Assembly (NCBI GenBank): GCA_004802705.1
Contig: SGPL01000137.1
Coordinates: 1 to 63,755 of the forward strand
Source: Bondarzewia mesenterica
Lineage: Eukaryota; Basidiomycota; Agaricomycetes; Russulales; Bondarzewiaceae
Length of the DNA stretch: 63,755 nt
Direction of reading: 5' to 3'
Shown: positions 11,941 through 23,479 of the stretch, one piece after another
How the letters are laid out: every line of letters begins with the position of its first letter
Numbering within the stretch: the first letter of the stretch is position 1
Translations under genes and position numbers: made by a program
Notes under the pieces: model-generated
Told to the model about the DNA's origin: nothing
The model's input: the letters and a program-made list of their open reading frames with translations, nothing else
Databases searched by the model: none

Positions 11941-14900
11941 GGTGAGTAGATAATGAAAAGAGAAAGGGCGACTTATAATAAGGTCAAGTTTAGGAGGAGG
12001 TTGAACATAAAGTTGTGAGAAATATAGAGAAGAGAGGGAATTTGCCCCCCTCTTTACAATCTTTATTGTCCTCGACAATTAGCTGATAAGGATGGAGGTA
12101 ATGTGGAGCTTATCATGTATGAGTGGTTTGTATGAAATTCTTCGAAGGTCAAATGTGGGTCTTCCATGTCTTCTTCTAAGTCTTTGCGAAACATCTATTT
12201 GTTATCTGCGAGGGAATAGCCTTTCTATTAGATTAAGTATTGCAGGTTTCCATGAAATATACGGGAGTCCAATAGCCTTTCCACCTTATAGGCTAGTTCA
12301 TTATCTATGAGGTTAGATAGGCCAAGTCTTTTGAAGTTTAGGCCATACACTGTAGTTTTGACATATAGTGTGATCAGCGATAAGTGGAATACTAGGTGAA
12401 TCTTCCATGTGCTTGAAAGTTTTAGCCAGACATTCACAGATAATGGCATATCTAGGACTAAAAAGGATTTGTATCTCCGAGGGGTGAGCTTTGCTGAAGG
12501 GTGAATAGTGGCGAGGTTTTTTGCTTCTAGCCACACCTTGTCTCCCTTCTGGTATACCTCACCTCTTCTTGGTTCCTTCTGAGCCATGACCTGTGCTGCT
12601 AGGTTATAATACATAATAGCATCTTTTTGAATTTTTTTCTAGTCACTTCAATCTGTGAGAAATCACAGGTAGCATTGAATCTTTCAGGATTTTTGGCAAT
12701 GTCTGTGGGGTGTATTCTATGATTAGTTCGAAGTGGGCTTTTTTTTGTGGATGAGTGTATCATAGAATTGTGCACAAACTCTACAAATAGTAGTAAATTA
12801 GCCCAGTCATTGCCTTAGAAATTACAAAAGATTCATAAAAACTGTTCTAGTAACTAGTTTGTTTGTTCGATCTACCCATCTGACTGAGGATGATAGGCAG
12901 TGAACATTGCCTGTTTAATCCTGAGTTTGGTGCATAATTTCTTTGTAACTTTTGCAGCTTACTGTGGGCCTCTGTCTAATATAACCTTTTTTTGATAGAC
13001 TGTAGTGCCTCCAGACATAGTTCTGGTAAAGGTCTGCTATTTGTTCGATCATAATTGTCTTGTAGCACAGCATAAAGACTACTTCCTTTGACACATCATG
13101 GTCTATGAAGACTAAAATTAAGTCAAACCCTTTAGACACTGGGAGATCCATGATGAAGTTCATGGAGACCACTTGGAAAGAGAGTGCATGGACATCTGCT
13201 GAGATGGATATCATGAGCACCCTAGGTCAATTTGGCTAGTTTTTTAAGGCCTGACACATAGCACACCCTTTGATATATTTTCTAATGAATATCATCATAC
13301 TTGGCCACCAAAATTCTCATTGCACTAGCTCAATTGTTTTTCACTCTCTGGGACATCTCATCGTGGGCAAGTCATAGTGCAGTCATGTGATTTCCCTTCG
13401 AAGGTCTCAATCCTTGGGTACATAGATGTGCCCTCTGTATAGGATCAGACTGTCTTCTACATTCTATTGCTCCAACCCCTTGGTCAATGACCTGGGCCCT
13501 GTAGACTTGATCAAGTCCAAAGTGAGGGTAATTTCATCATCTAAGTCCTTCGAGTTTCAGATTTAGTCTTTTAGAGAGTCTTCCATTGCATCATTCTTTA
13601 CTTTGAGTGCTTTGACAAACAATAAGTTATCAAAGACTACTCTGTCCTCATTGTCTTGCCCTCTATTGTCAAAGTCTAGTCACCTAGATAGTTCATCTGG
13701 TGCACACTAGGTTCTCTTGATATGGTGGATCTCGAAGTTGAAACAGGTCAGGAAGAGTGCCCAGTGTGCTTGTCAGTAGTTCAACTTTCTGGTGTCTTTG
13801 TAGAATGTTAGATTCTTGTGATCTGAATGAACCTCAATCAAGTGATTTGATCCTTCTAAGAAGTGCCTCCATGCTTCAAATGCTCAGATGATTGCCAAGA
13901 GTTCTCAGTCATAGACATCATAGTTCTACTCTACAGGGGAGAAACTCTTTTGAAAGATAGGCACAGGGACGCCACTGGCTATTACTTGTCTTCTGTGACA
14001 ATATCCCTCCAGTTGCTGTGAGGGATGTATTCATGTCAACTCTGAATGGCTTTGTAGTATTTAGTTAGATTAGTATTAGTGTAGATATAAATGACTTTTT
14101 TAGGGCATTGAAGGCTTGTTGTTGCAGGTCATCCCAGTGCCACTTGATTTTTTTTTTGTAAGGTTGTGCATGGGTTGAGCCAGTTGAGCGTACTCTTTAA
14201 TAAATCATCAGTAGAAGTTTTCGAAGCCTAAAGATGACCTTACATCCCTCACTCGCCTGGGGGTTGGCCAGTTCAATAGTCCCTCAATTATGACTAAGTC
14301 TATTTTTATTTTATCATGAGAGATAATGAAACTCAGGTAGTCCACTGTGTCAACCTCGAATGTGCACTTTTCTGGCTTAAAGAAAAGGTCATTCTCTGCT
14401 AAGTGATGAAGTATCTCATTGACGAGTTCTCTGTGCCTTTCCATATAAACTGTCACTATCAAAATGTTGTCCATATAGATAATCACTTTGCCAGTCATGA
14501 TGAGGTCTTTGAACAGCTCATTTATTATCATTTGAAAGGTTGCTGGTGAGTTAGTCAGCCTGAAGAATATGACCATCAGTTCGAATAGACCTCTATTCAT
14601 TAAGAATGCCACTTTCATCTGGTCACCCTCTTTAATATGAATATTATTGTAATCCTAGTGGACATCCATCTTTGTGAAGATGCATTTATCTTTTAAGCTC
14701 TTTATAATGTTTGAGCTGAGGGAGAGAGGGTACCAGTTTTTGATAGTGTATTCATTTAGCTTTCAGTAATCCTGTATAGGTCGGAGTTTTCTATCTTTCT
14801 TCACCACCAAGAAGAATAGTAATGCATAGGGAAACTTCAAAGTCCTTATTGTTCCTCTCTTTAGGTGTTCTTCTAGAAACTGGTCAAGCTCCTCCTGTTT

Positions 14901-15001
14901 ATGTCACGCAAGGGGGATTATCTTTGTAAATATTCTATCTGGTGCACTGGGTTTGAGTTTGATGCTGTGATCTCACATCCTAGGTGAGGGAAATTGTTGA
15001 C

Positions 15002-16015
15002 ATCTGCAAAAACCTCACTTGCAAATAAAATGTTATTTATACTTATTTATTTTATTTTAGTTTTTTTCCTGTATTTTAATTTGACATTAATTTATATCTA
15101 ATTTGATGCTTATTTGTATCTAATTAAAAGTGAATTACTTTTGTAATATAATCAATGAATAATAAAACAATAGTTTTAAAGTAAAATATAATTTCTCTAT
15201 CTAATTCAGTTTAAACATTATTTTTAAGCAATAAAAATATTTATGATCAAATTTTTGAGCAGCCTTAAATGCTATTTTTGAGCTAATTTTTGACATATGA
15301 GTGAGCTATTAGCTGAATTGGCAAGTGTTGAAGCTTTAAAATATAGTAGCTGAGCTTAACAACTATCATTAACTCACAATATTAATATTCTAATCACAAT
15401 TGAGCATAAATATAACTGACCAAAGCATATTGTATGGTTAATATTGATTAGTGTAGTCATTATTAAGTTTTGCATTTATTGACTAAGTCAAAGTAATTAT
15501 CAATTAAAAATCTTTAAATTTTAGCTCTTGTTATTAAGACCTTTTTGATGATGTATACAATGTATAGGATTGATGCATAAAAAATGATAATAGCCAACAA
15601 TGTCAGGCAGTTGTGAAATTTTATTATAAGTCAGGTTGAGGTCTATATATAAAGTTATGTGAGATAATAATCACAAGCTGAAGTGGTGTAGTAGTTAAGA
15701 GTGATAAGATAATATTTAAAAGAAGTAAAATGCAAGAGGTCTTAAGTTTAAACTTAGTAAATAGCAAAAAAGGGTAAAAAGTCGAAATTAAAAGATGACA
15801 AAGGATAAGTGAAGTTAAGAGTAAAAATTAATTTTACTCTTACATTAATAATAAATTGGGCTTATTTGACAATGATTTATTGCATATTTATTTGCTGCAT
15901 ATTTGCTGTATATTAGACTACAATCAAAAAGAAGAGATAAGTTAAAACAGGGAATCACTTATTAGTTGTTATTACATCTTATAATATCTTATTCGCAAGT
16001 GAGATTTTTGCAGAT
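15002..16015. mobile_element. TIR insertion (MITE-like) inside element A pol
   Basis: The ends are inverted copies: ATCTGCAAAAACCTCACTTG at the left, and at the right the complement of ATCTGCAAAAATCTCACTTG. The match continues for about 34 bp with about four transitions. Element B is uninterrupted at the equivalent point (about 43.64 kb), which gives an empty site. If the element proper is 15003-16014, the flanks TGTTGACA and TAGAGACA agree at five of eight positions, hinting at an 8-bp duplication of hAT type. The interior is very AT-rich with no ORF; a tRNA-like segment lies near 15.68-15.76 kb. It is non-autonomous. Confidence 0.75.
15676..15765 (+). other. Decayed tRNA-like segment (box A / box B)
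   Basis: TGGTGTAGTAGTTA (15684-15697) fits a box A, and AGTTTAAACTT (15745-15755) fits a box B in which every mismatch to GGTTCGAATCC is a transition. The spacing of about 60 nt is longer than in most tRNA genes. It may be a SINE head or a decayed tRNA. It is not a functional tRNA gene: no cloverleaf could be drawn with confidence. Confidence 0.3.
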
Positions 16016-16672
16016 AGAGACACTTTTTCTTCAAAAACCCTTCTATACATTAGGTAGTGAGCAGGAATGAAATCCTCAATTAACTTTTTCAGTTTATTTC
16101 TCCCTGCCTCTTCTGCTAACTTTTAAGAGATAGAAGTTGTGTTGATCTTCTCCTCAATTTTACAGCTGTGAAGGATTTTCTTGAGCGATTGCTTGTATTG
16201 CTAGTTTTACTTGTTTCTTTTGCACCAGTATGGGCAGTTTTGGAAGTGAACTGTCTCATTTCTCTAGTCGATCATTAGGTTGTGGGTTTTTAACTAGGGG
16301 AGCCTGAGGATTATTTTATCATCTCCAATGTCTGATACGTATAGCCTCATCATTTCAGTGTGGTTTTCGATTCATAGTTGGAGGTAGATGAATTACTTTA
16401 TTCGCCCAAGGATTTTTTCGTATTGTCGACATTTCAGATTTTAATTTTGTTCCTTAGTTTTGTTATTCTGATCCCATACTTCTGCACTGTTTTCCAGTGA
16501 ATAAATCTCTCAGTTGCTCCACTGTCTATCATTGCTTTTATTTTGATGCTTTCAATACTGCTCTGAGATATCTATGAGGCAATTTCTAATTATTTGCCCT
16601 TTGTAGATTTTACAAAAATAAAGTTGTCATAGCAGCCTTTTGTCCAAAGCCACATCTAAAACTTTGGACTCA

Positions 16673-18230
16673 TCAAAAATCCTCCTTCTTCTCATCATCT
16701 TTATCACTAGATTCAGCAAGTGCCTCTCTTTTCTCTACTGAAAGTTTTCTGATGACCTTTTTGAGTTTCTTTATGGTCATCTTCTTGCTTCCTCCTTCCT
16801 CCTTCATTGCCCTAGTGCAGACATCTCTATCTGAGCATTCTTTAGCCTGGTGCCCAGTATTGCTGCACTTGAAGCAGTGCCCTTCCTCTATATACTGCTT
16901 CTTGTATTTCTCTGAGAGGGTGTTTGTTGTGTGCACTTTTGCTTTTTCTTTCCATTTCTTCTATTCTTTCTCCCTATCCACATCTATCACATCAGTGTCA
17001 TGCACTTTATTTCCCCTTGGTATCTAACTTTCTTTGTCCTTTTGAGCGAGGTGATGTCTACTGAGGAAGGACTACAGTTTGTGCCACTAGTTATCAACTA
17101 TGGCAGTGTCTTTGTATTAATCATCGATTAAGTCTGATACTGAGTTCTTTCGATAGACTTCCTTTATAATTGCCAGATTTAATGCTTCTATGAAGTATTC
17201 GATGAGCGCAAGACTTTCACTGATTTCAGATTCTGACACCAGGTTTCTGAACTTGGCAATAAAGTTGTCGATTGTACGCCTTCCCTGTCTAATTTGGGCT
17301 AGCTTTATCTTGGCATTTGCTGCAATATTTACATCAGTAAACTAAGCGATGAATTCATCCTTAAATGTTTGTCAAGACCTATAGTTATCTGCCTTCTCAT
17401 ATTTCTCGATCTTTAATTGTTTTTATATTTTGGCTGTTCCTCCTTCTAGGTATGATAGAGTGAAGAGAACTTTTCTTTATTCATTCACTGCCTCAGCATC
17501 ATCTTAGAACTCCTTTGGCTTTCCCTTGAAGTAGATCTTGCATTCTAAGATGAAGGTCCAGGAGCTTTCTCTTTTTCTATCAAAAGAGGACAGAGTTTTG
17601 ATTTTAAGTCCTGACTTGTTTGATGAGTTAATAGTTGCTATTCCTTGAGTGGAGGGAGGGGGAGGTGGAGGTGGAGGGTTCAGTGGTAGTGGGGTTAGGA
17701 TTTAAGGAGGTAGATGTGAGGGTGGGTTAACTTGGGTGGCAGGCAGTGGTGGTGCTGGTGGGCCTTGTTCTGATTCTTGTAGGACTTGTAGGAGATTCTC
17801 AGGTGCATTATCTTGAAGTTTTTATTGGATATTGAGTTATAATAAGACTATTGGTGAGCTAATAGCCCTGGATGTGCCTGGGGGTGTGTTCTTTCTATTT
17901 TCTATATAGAGCACTACAGAAAATATTGTAGATCCTTCTTAGATAGATTGAGGAAGTGGATCTCTTGTTTCATCGAAGAGCCAAGTCTGTCACTGAGTGT
18001 CATAGTGGATGAGAAAGATAGCTTTATTCTCATCTTTAAGAGTGTTTGGGTCAGTGTGGGAGAGGTATTTCTTGTTGGATGCACTGTACCTTCCTCCTAA
18101 GAGGATCTCAACCCTTAGTGGTATGATGTTTTTGGATGAAATGGTGTCTTATCTTCTTGAGCTGAAATGTTTGCTGCTATCTGTACTGATAATACTACTG
18201 CAAGCCATCACTCCAGTGTTCCTTAGTGCT
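16673..18230 (-). pseudogene. gag of element A, broken
   Basis: The best-preserved piece (16673-16936) has the zinc knuckle CFKCSNTGHQAKEC followed by a charged tail ending KKEDF and a stop. Upstream (about 16.95-17.65 kb) are remains of the capsid domain, and further upstream is a proline-rich linker (complement of GGTGGAGGTGGAGG). The N-terminal block around 18.1-18.2 kb matches that of element B. The gag stop sits in a T5 run (16675-16679), after which pol continues in the -1 frame. Confidence 0.75.
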
Positions 18231-18358
18231 TCTCTAAAGATTAGCTGCTTTAGACTCTTTGTTGCTTAGGTTTATTAGGCCTTTAAGTGTAACTAAACAG
18301 GTCTATAGTTTCTTGCTTGGGCCTAGTCTTAAGTTCATTTAAGAGAGTTTGATATAGT

Positions 18359-18778
18359 TGTCAAGTTTATCACTCTTCTAAGGTTGACTTAATAGTCTTG
18401 CCACTCTCTACTTGATGATGATAAGTTTCTGAGGATTGGATCATGATGCTGATCTTTAGAATCAGGTCAAGTGAGGAGCTTGCGCAGTTAAGGAATCAAG
18501 GACTAGAACCTTGTATCGATTGCAAGAGCAAGTCAATGTACAAACATGAGGTGAGACAAAGAAGATATCAAGCTAAAGAAAGCAAAGCAGTTCAAGAGAC
18601 TATAAATAGTGTGACTACAGTGCACAGACTAAGATGATGTAATAGTACAAGGTCGTGGGTGTAAAAAGGCTGTAGATAGGTAGAGATTGCGGTAAGCTAA
18701 GCTACCTCATTGAAAGTGATAAATATAAGTGTCTGTAGTGAGTCAGAAAGAAAAATATAGATGTTAGCATTTATGATA
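18359..18778 (-). repeat. Element A 5' LTR (right copy)
   Basis: Direct repeat of 9898-10327. It differs mainly by C/T and G/A changes, with a 6-7 bp indel near 18.49 kb and a few other differences. The terminal TGACA has become TGATA. Confidence 0.85.
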
Positions 18779-18833
18779 GTAAGCAGATGAGAGATGGCAC
18801 AATCGATGTAGAAGTCAAGTTGCGAGCAGACTA

Positions 18834-19500
18834 ATGCAAAGTCAGGTCTGGGGATGGTAAGTGACGTGAAGTCAGCTCAAGTGCTCGAGAAGGAGTCTGT
18901 GCATAAGAGACGTTAAAGTGAGAGGAGAGTAGAGATAGACAGATAACTTATCAGATATTGATGGCAAGGAGGGCACGTGAGATGGCTGGGAGAGATGATG
19001 AGGGGTAAAAAAGCAAAAGGGCTAAGTGAATATGGAAGACAGTGGGGGGGACTTGAGAAAGTTGTGGATGCTTGTGGGAGCAAGCTAATTACAATGCAGT
19101 CTCATACTTATGTGACCTTGCGGAAGCATGACTCAAGTATCACACATGCTCATTAAAAAATCCTCTGACATGACACACTACAAGTCTCGTGCACAATATC
19201 ACAGACTGCATCATGGTTAGTTTGCTCTCACAAGTACCCACAACTTCCTCAAGTCCCACCATCTCACCTTTTGCTCTCATCGTTCTTCTACTATCTTTCA
19301 TATTCACTTGGCCCTTTTGTCTTCTCACTTCTCATTATCTCTTTTAGCTGTCTCACATGCCCTCCTCACCGTCAATGTCTGATAAGTTATCTGTCTATCT
19401 CTACTCTTCTCTCACTCTGATGTCCCTTACATACAGACCCCTCCTCGAGCACATGAACAGACATCATATCACTCACTATTCTCAGACCTGACTTTGCATC
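18834..19500. repeat. Long inverted repeat, arms ~280-310 bp
   Basis: Left arm 18834-19116 is the reverse complement of right arm about 19189-19500, with roughly 70 bp between. Exact blocks survive inside the arms, for example AGAGTAGAGATAGACAGATA on the left, present as its complement around 19.38-19.40 kb. Most differences are transitions and there are a few indels. Open frames at 19140-19328 and 19387-19593 lie in the right arm and look incidental. It could be two opposed repeat copies or a fold-back element. Confidence 0.8.
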
Positions 19501-22500
19501 AGTTGTGTCTAATAGTTGTCTGCCTTTTAGGCCCCCATAGTGACCACAATGGGATTTCACTAGGCCTGTCCATCCATCTGAAACTCTTTGCATTTTAGTC
19601 AGCCATACTTGCTGATTGGCTCATTGTGTGATCATTTCCGTACAATTTTCTGGTTGTAGGTCAGCTGTCTTCATTTACATCTGCACTGATTTTTGCATTT
19701 CTGACATCTTTATAGTATCTGTTCATCATGTCGAGATTATTTGAACACCCTACCATTAGAACGCTGGCCATGGATTGCCCTAACCTCTTCTGCAATTGTG
19801 ATTTAGAAGGCATGTTTTGCAATCATTATCTATTAGCTTATACTGACTGACAGCCCTACTCAACACCCTTACAAGCTACAGATGGCCTCGTGGGCACCTT
19901 CACAAGTGATGGAGCATCCCTCAATGTCAATTGGCTTTTTTAAAACTCAGTATCATAAATAATTTAATTTAAATTTAATAAATATAATAGCAAAAATAGT
20001 AAAAATTATTATTTAAATAGAAATACTATAGTTAGTTAGCCTATTCTTATACTCTTTTACTTTGTTATCTATTTTTATCCTACATTAATTATCTACAAGT
20101 AAAAAAATGAGACATATATGAGTATTATACTGTATAAACTTAATAGTTGCTTAATATTAATAAATATATAAAATAACTGCTTGATAGCTAATTATAATCA
20201 ATAGACTTATTTTTTTCACTTTCCTTCACTTCAAAATTTACTTAAAATATTATCTCATACAATAGGGCTTCCACATCTACAGTGAATGATTGTAATTTAA
20301 CTTAAATATTGACTTTAATTAATCAATAAAGTTTATTAAAGAGCTATTAGTAATAATCTAATTTAAGAATGATATTTATTGATATATATAAGTTTAAGAC
20401 ATTCATTATAAATAATAATATGATAACAAAAGAAGTAATGATAAATAAAATAATAATAATATTGAGATCAGTTTTATTTCTTAGCTTAGAAGTAGAAGAG
20501 GTAAGAAATAATATAAATTTAAATAATAAAATAAAATAAACTAATTAATTTAAATTTTTAAAGGGCTTATATATATGAATGATATTGGTAAATTACTAAA
20601 ATTTATTAAATTTAATTTTATATTAGACTTATTAAATTTACTAAATTATAGCATTTTGCTTTTTTTAATGATATTCTCATTTAAACCTATATTTAAGTAT
20701 AATAATTATACAGAATAAAGGATACAATATGTCCATTGATTTCAGTTATTAATTTAATATCTTAATGAAAATTTATCATTAATATATAAAGCTTTTTAAG
20801 TACTACAGTGCAGAATAAAAGATGTAATGTACTTTATTATTATAGTTATTAACTGATTGCCATAGCAAAAACTTACTATTAATATATAGAGCCATTTAGA
20901 TATATATTTGCTGATGCAATAAAGAATGTAATATGAATAAAGATATATCTATAGCCTTCTATAGCATTACAGAGCTGATAAAAGGATAAAAGATAATAAA
21001 ATAGAGAAGAACAAAAAAAATAGAGATAATGAGAGTACAGATAACTATAAATTTAAACTTAAATATTTTTATAATTTTACATCTCAAGGTAAAAGTAAAG
21101 CATGCAGCTAGTAAATTTATAAAGCTCAGCTTTAAAAATGACTATATTAAAAGGCAAAAAGAGTTGAGTGTGATTAGTAAACTGATATAATGATATCTCT
21201 AGTTCAATATGCTTTTTGAATTAAAAGGGTAGTTCTATAAGTTGGTCTTTTTTACTATCTTATTAAATATTTTAACATTCAATTATTTAGTATAATGCCT
21301 TTAAAAGTCTAACATAAGGTATATATTATTATAAACACTATCACTTTTAAGCAACACTTTTTATCCTACAATGCTCTCATGAAGTTTAACTTTTATTTAA
21401 TAGAGTTGAATCTTATTGATTCTCCTTAGGGCATTTTTGAGCCCGCAAGCTACATTTGCATGATACACTCCTTGTATGCTCTCCATCAAGCATATCACAG
21501 TATTCACAATGATGTTGCATTCACTCAGCATGTGCCATAGGCAAACATTTTTCAGAGAGGCTGTACAACTTGTACCTCCTTATCTTACTCTTGTTCTGTC
21601 CAGGTATAGTGCCTTTCACTCTGAGCAGCTCACTTATTGCTAATAAGTTTTACTCTCATTCTGCTCAGAGTCTTTTCTAAATATTCATTTGTGATCCTCT
21701 TCTCCTTCTCAATACGTTATTTTTTTTATTAACACTATCTACCACTATGAATCAAAAAATTGGATCAGCTCATATTTTGTATGTATGGCTATATTTAAAC
21801 TTAACTATTTAACTAAAATTCAATCCTCAACAAGTTGAGTTTGAGCTCCTCAAATAAACAGATAAGATTAATATTACATTTAGATGATATATCTTATTCA
21901 CAAAAATGCTAAGTTAATAGCTATCAATATAAACTATGTTACAACAAACTAAGTCTTAGTTTATATAATTTTCACTCTTTAGTACTAATATGAAGAGTCT
22001 TTTTAATCTTATTATGACTGAATTTTATTCTAAGTTTTAAATTGCTACTTATAAGCTTTATATATTATAAATTTTAAAAATTATTGTATACAAGAAATAA
22101 AGCTTAACTTTATATTGTATATTAATAAGGTTATAAAAAACAGGCTAAAAATGATATAAATTATTTATTTAGTTTATATAATTAATATCAGTGAGAAAAA
22201 AATAGAGAATGAGAAATAGTTTTAATTAAAAATAACATTATTACTACCATAAGCGTTTATATTAAGAGCAATAATATTCTTAGCTTTATCCTTATTTAAC
22301 AATTTATATAAAAGCTGGTAGTAATTTAAAAATATTGATTATATATATTAGGACTAAAATTATATTATACAATAAAAAAAATAAAGATATAACTTATAAA
22401 GATGAGTGTACAGACAGAAATTCAGATAGTATTATATTTACTTCCATACTTTTTAACTCTATATTTTTTACTCTTTTCTCATTGCTGCCTACCTCACTGC

Positions 22501-23479
22501 TATTTTTACTTTTTATAATAATAATTTTACATACTATACTAGTAAAATAGTTAAAATTGCATATACAAGCTATAGTATATTCATTAAGCTACAATCACTA
22601 AAAGTAGAAGCATCAAAAGTATCAAAAATAATGTAAGGGCTTAAAAGAAGCTGCAAAAGCTTAGAGAAAAAAAGTTAAAAATAAATATGCATAAGAGTAT
22701 ATTAAATATATATTATTTCTCTCAGCATCATTTTGAAGCTTACTTTGAATCTTTCTCATACATATAATGGTTATATTAAAAAGCATGACAAAGAAATAGA
22801 GAATTTTAAGAAGTAGGTTAAATTATAAACTATCAAGAGATTTTAAGATATTAACTTTATATTTATTCTATTTGAGCAATATTTTTATATAAAGAGTATG
22901 TATTATTGAATATTTATAAAATGTTTATAATAGTTATAAACTCTAAAACTTATAGCATCATTATAATGTTAGAGTGATCATCTAATTTTGATGTTAATAT
23001 CTATATAATTTGTATATATAAAGTAATCAATATAGTATACACTAATTTATAGTAAAATAATTAAGATATTGCTATAATAATGATTTGATACTTATAACTA
23101 GATTTTTTTATAATAAAGACTAAATAATCAGTTTTTTATATTATTATAGTAATATTTTACTTTTTAATCTTTTTATTAGTATCTTTAAAACATTCTTTTG
23201 AGTTAAAAAAAATCATACTGTCATCAATAAGCTATTCTATAACTTTGACATCTAGTAGGTTATAATATTTAAAAGTAGTAAGTGGATTTTTTCCCTTATC
23301 TTATTTATTATATAATCTCATTTGTTTCAAGATCACTCCCTTTAGCTGCTCTAAAGCACTTTTTATCGCTATAAAGATCTATTTAATGAGCTTTAAGTAG
23401 TATAAATTGAACTGTATTTTTGTTCTCTAATAGTGCCTATTTAATAGCTTTTTTTATAATAATAATAATAATGATGTTG
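19501..23479. other. AT-rich stretch, no gene
   Basis: Very AT-rich and almost free of CG dinucleotides. A less extreme island at about 21.4-21.7 kb gives a minus-strand run that could be a coding relic, but it matches nothing I recognise. The short open frame at 22335-22550 is low-complexity and unlikely to be a gene. Simple ATA/AAT repeats occur, for example near 23.46 kb. Confidence 0.5.

Larger units (their letters stand above)
12090..16680 (-). pseudogene. pol of element A, broken
   Basis: Reading leftwards, the region holds the remains of the aspartic protease (about 16.0-16.67 kb), RT (14.2-14.95 kb, with YMDN at 14466-14477 in place of YMDD), RNase H (about 13.6-14.15 kb), integrase core (12915-13220 and flanks), a GPY/F-type segment (12.3-12.6 kb) and a chromodomain remnant (about 12.1-12.3 kb, residues VERLLDSRIFHGNLQYLI). 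In the integrase, the aspartate of the DFIMDL block reads asparagine. The frame changes several times and a TIR element interrupts it at 15002-16015. No functional enzyme can be made. Confidence 0.8.
9898..18778 (-). mobile_element. Ty3/gypsy chromovirus element A, decayed, about 8.9 kb
   Basis: The element is bounded by two LTRs of 420-430 bp in direct orientation, starting TGTCA and ending TGACA (left) or TGATA (right). Read on the minus strand the order is LTR, gag with a CCHC zinc knuckle, protease, RT, RNase H, integrase, GPY/F-type region and chromodomain, then a third ORF and LTR. All frames are broken. Key residues have changed by transitions: the RT YMDD box reads YMDN. About 1 kb of the length is a later TIR insertion in pol. 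Flanking pentamers ATGAG and GTAAG differ by two transitions and may be a decayed target duplication. It is the same family as element B (38.6-46.4 kb). Confidence 0.85.

Noticed and set aside
19140..19593. Two minus-strand ORFs of 62 and 68 codons
   Set aside because: They lie in the right arm of the inverted repeat, or overlap it, and have no counterpart preserved as a frame in the left arm.
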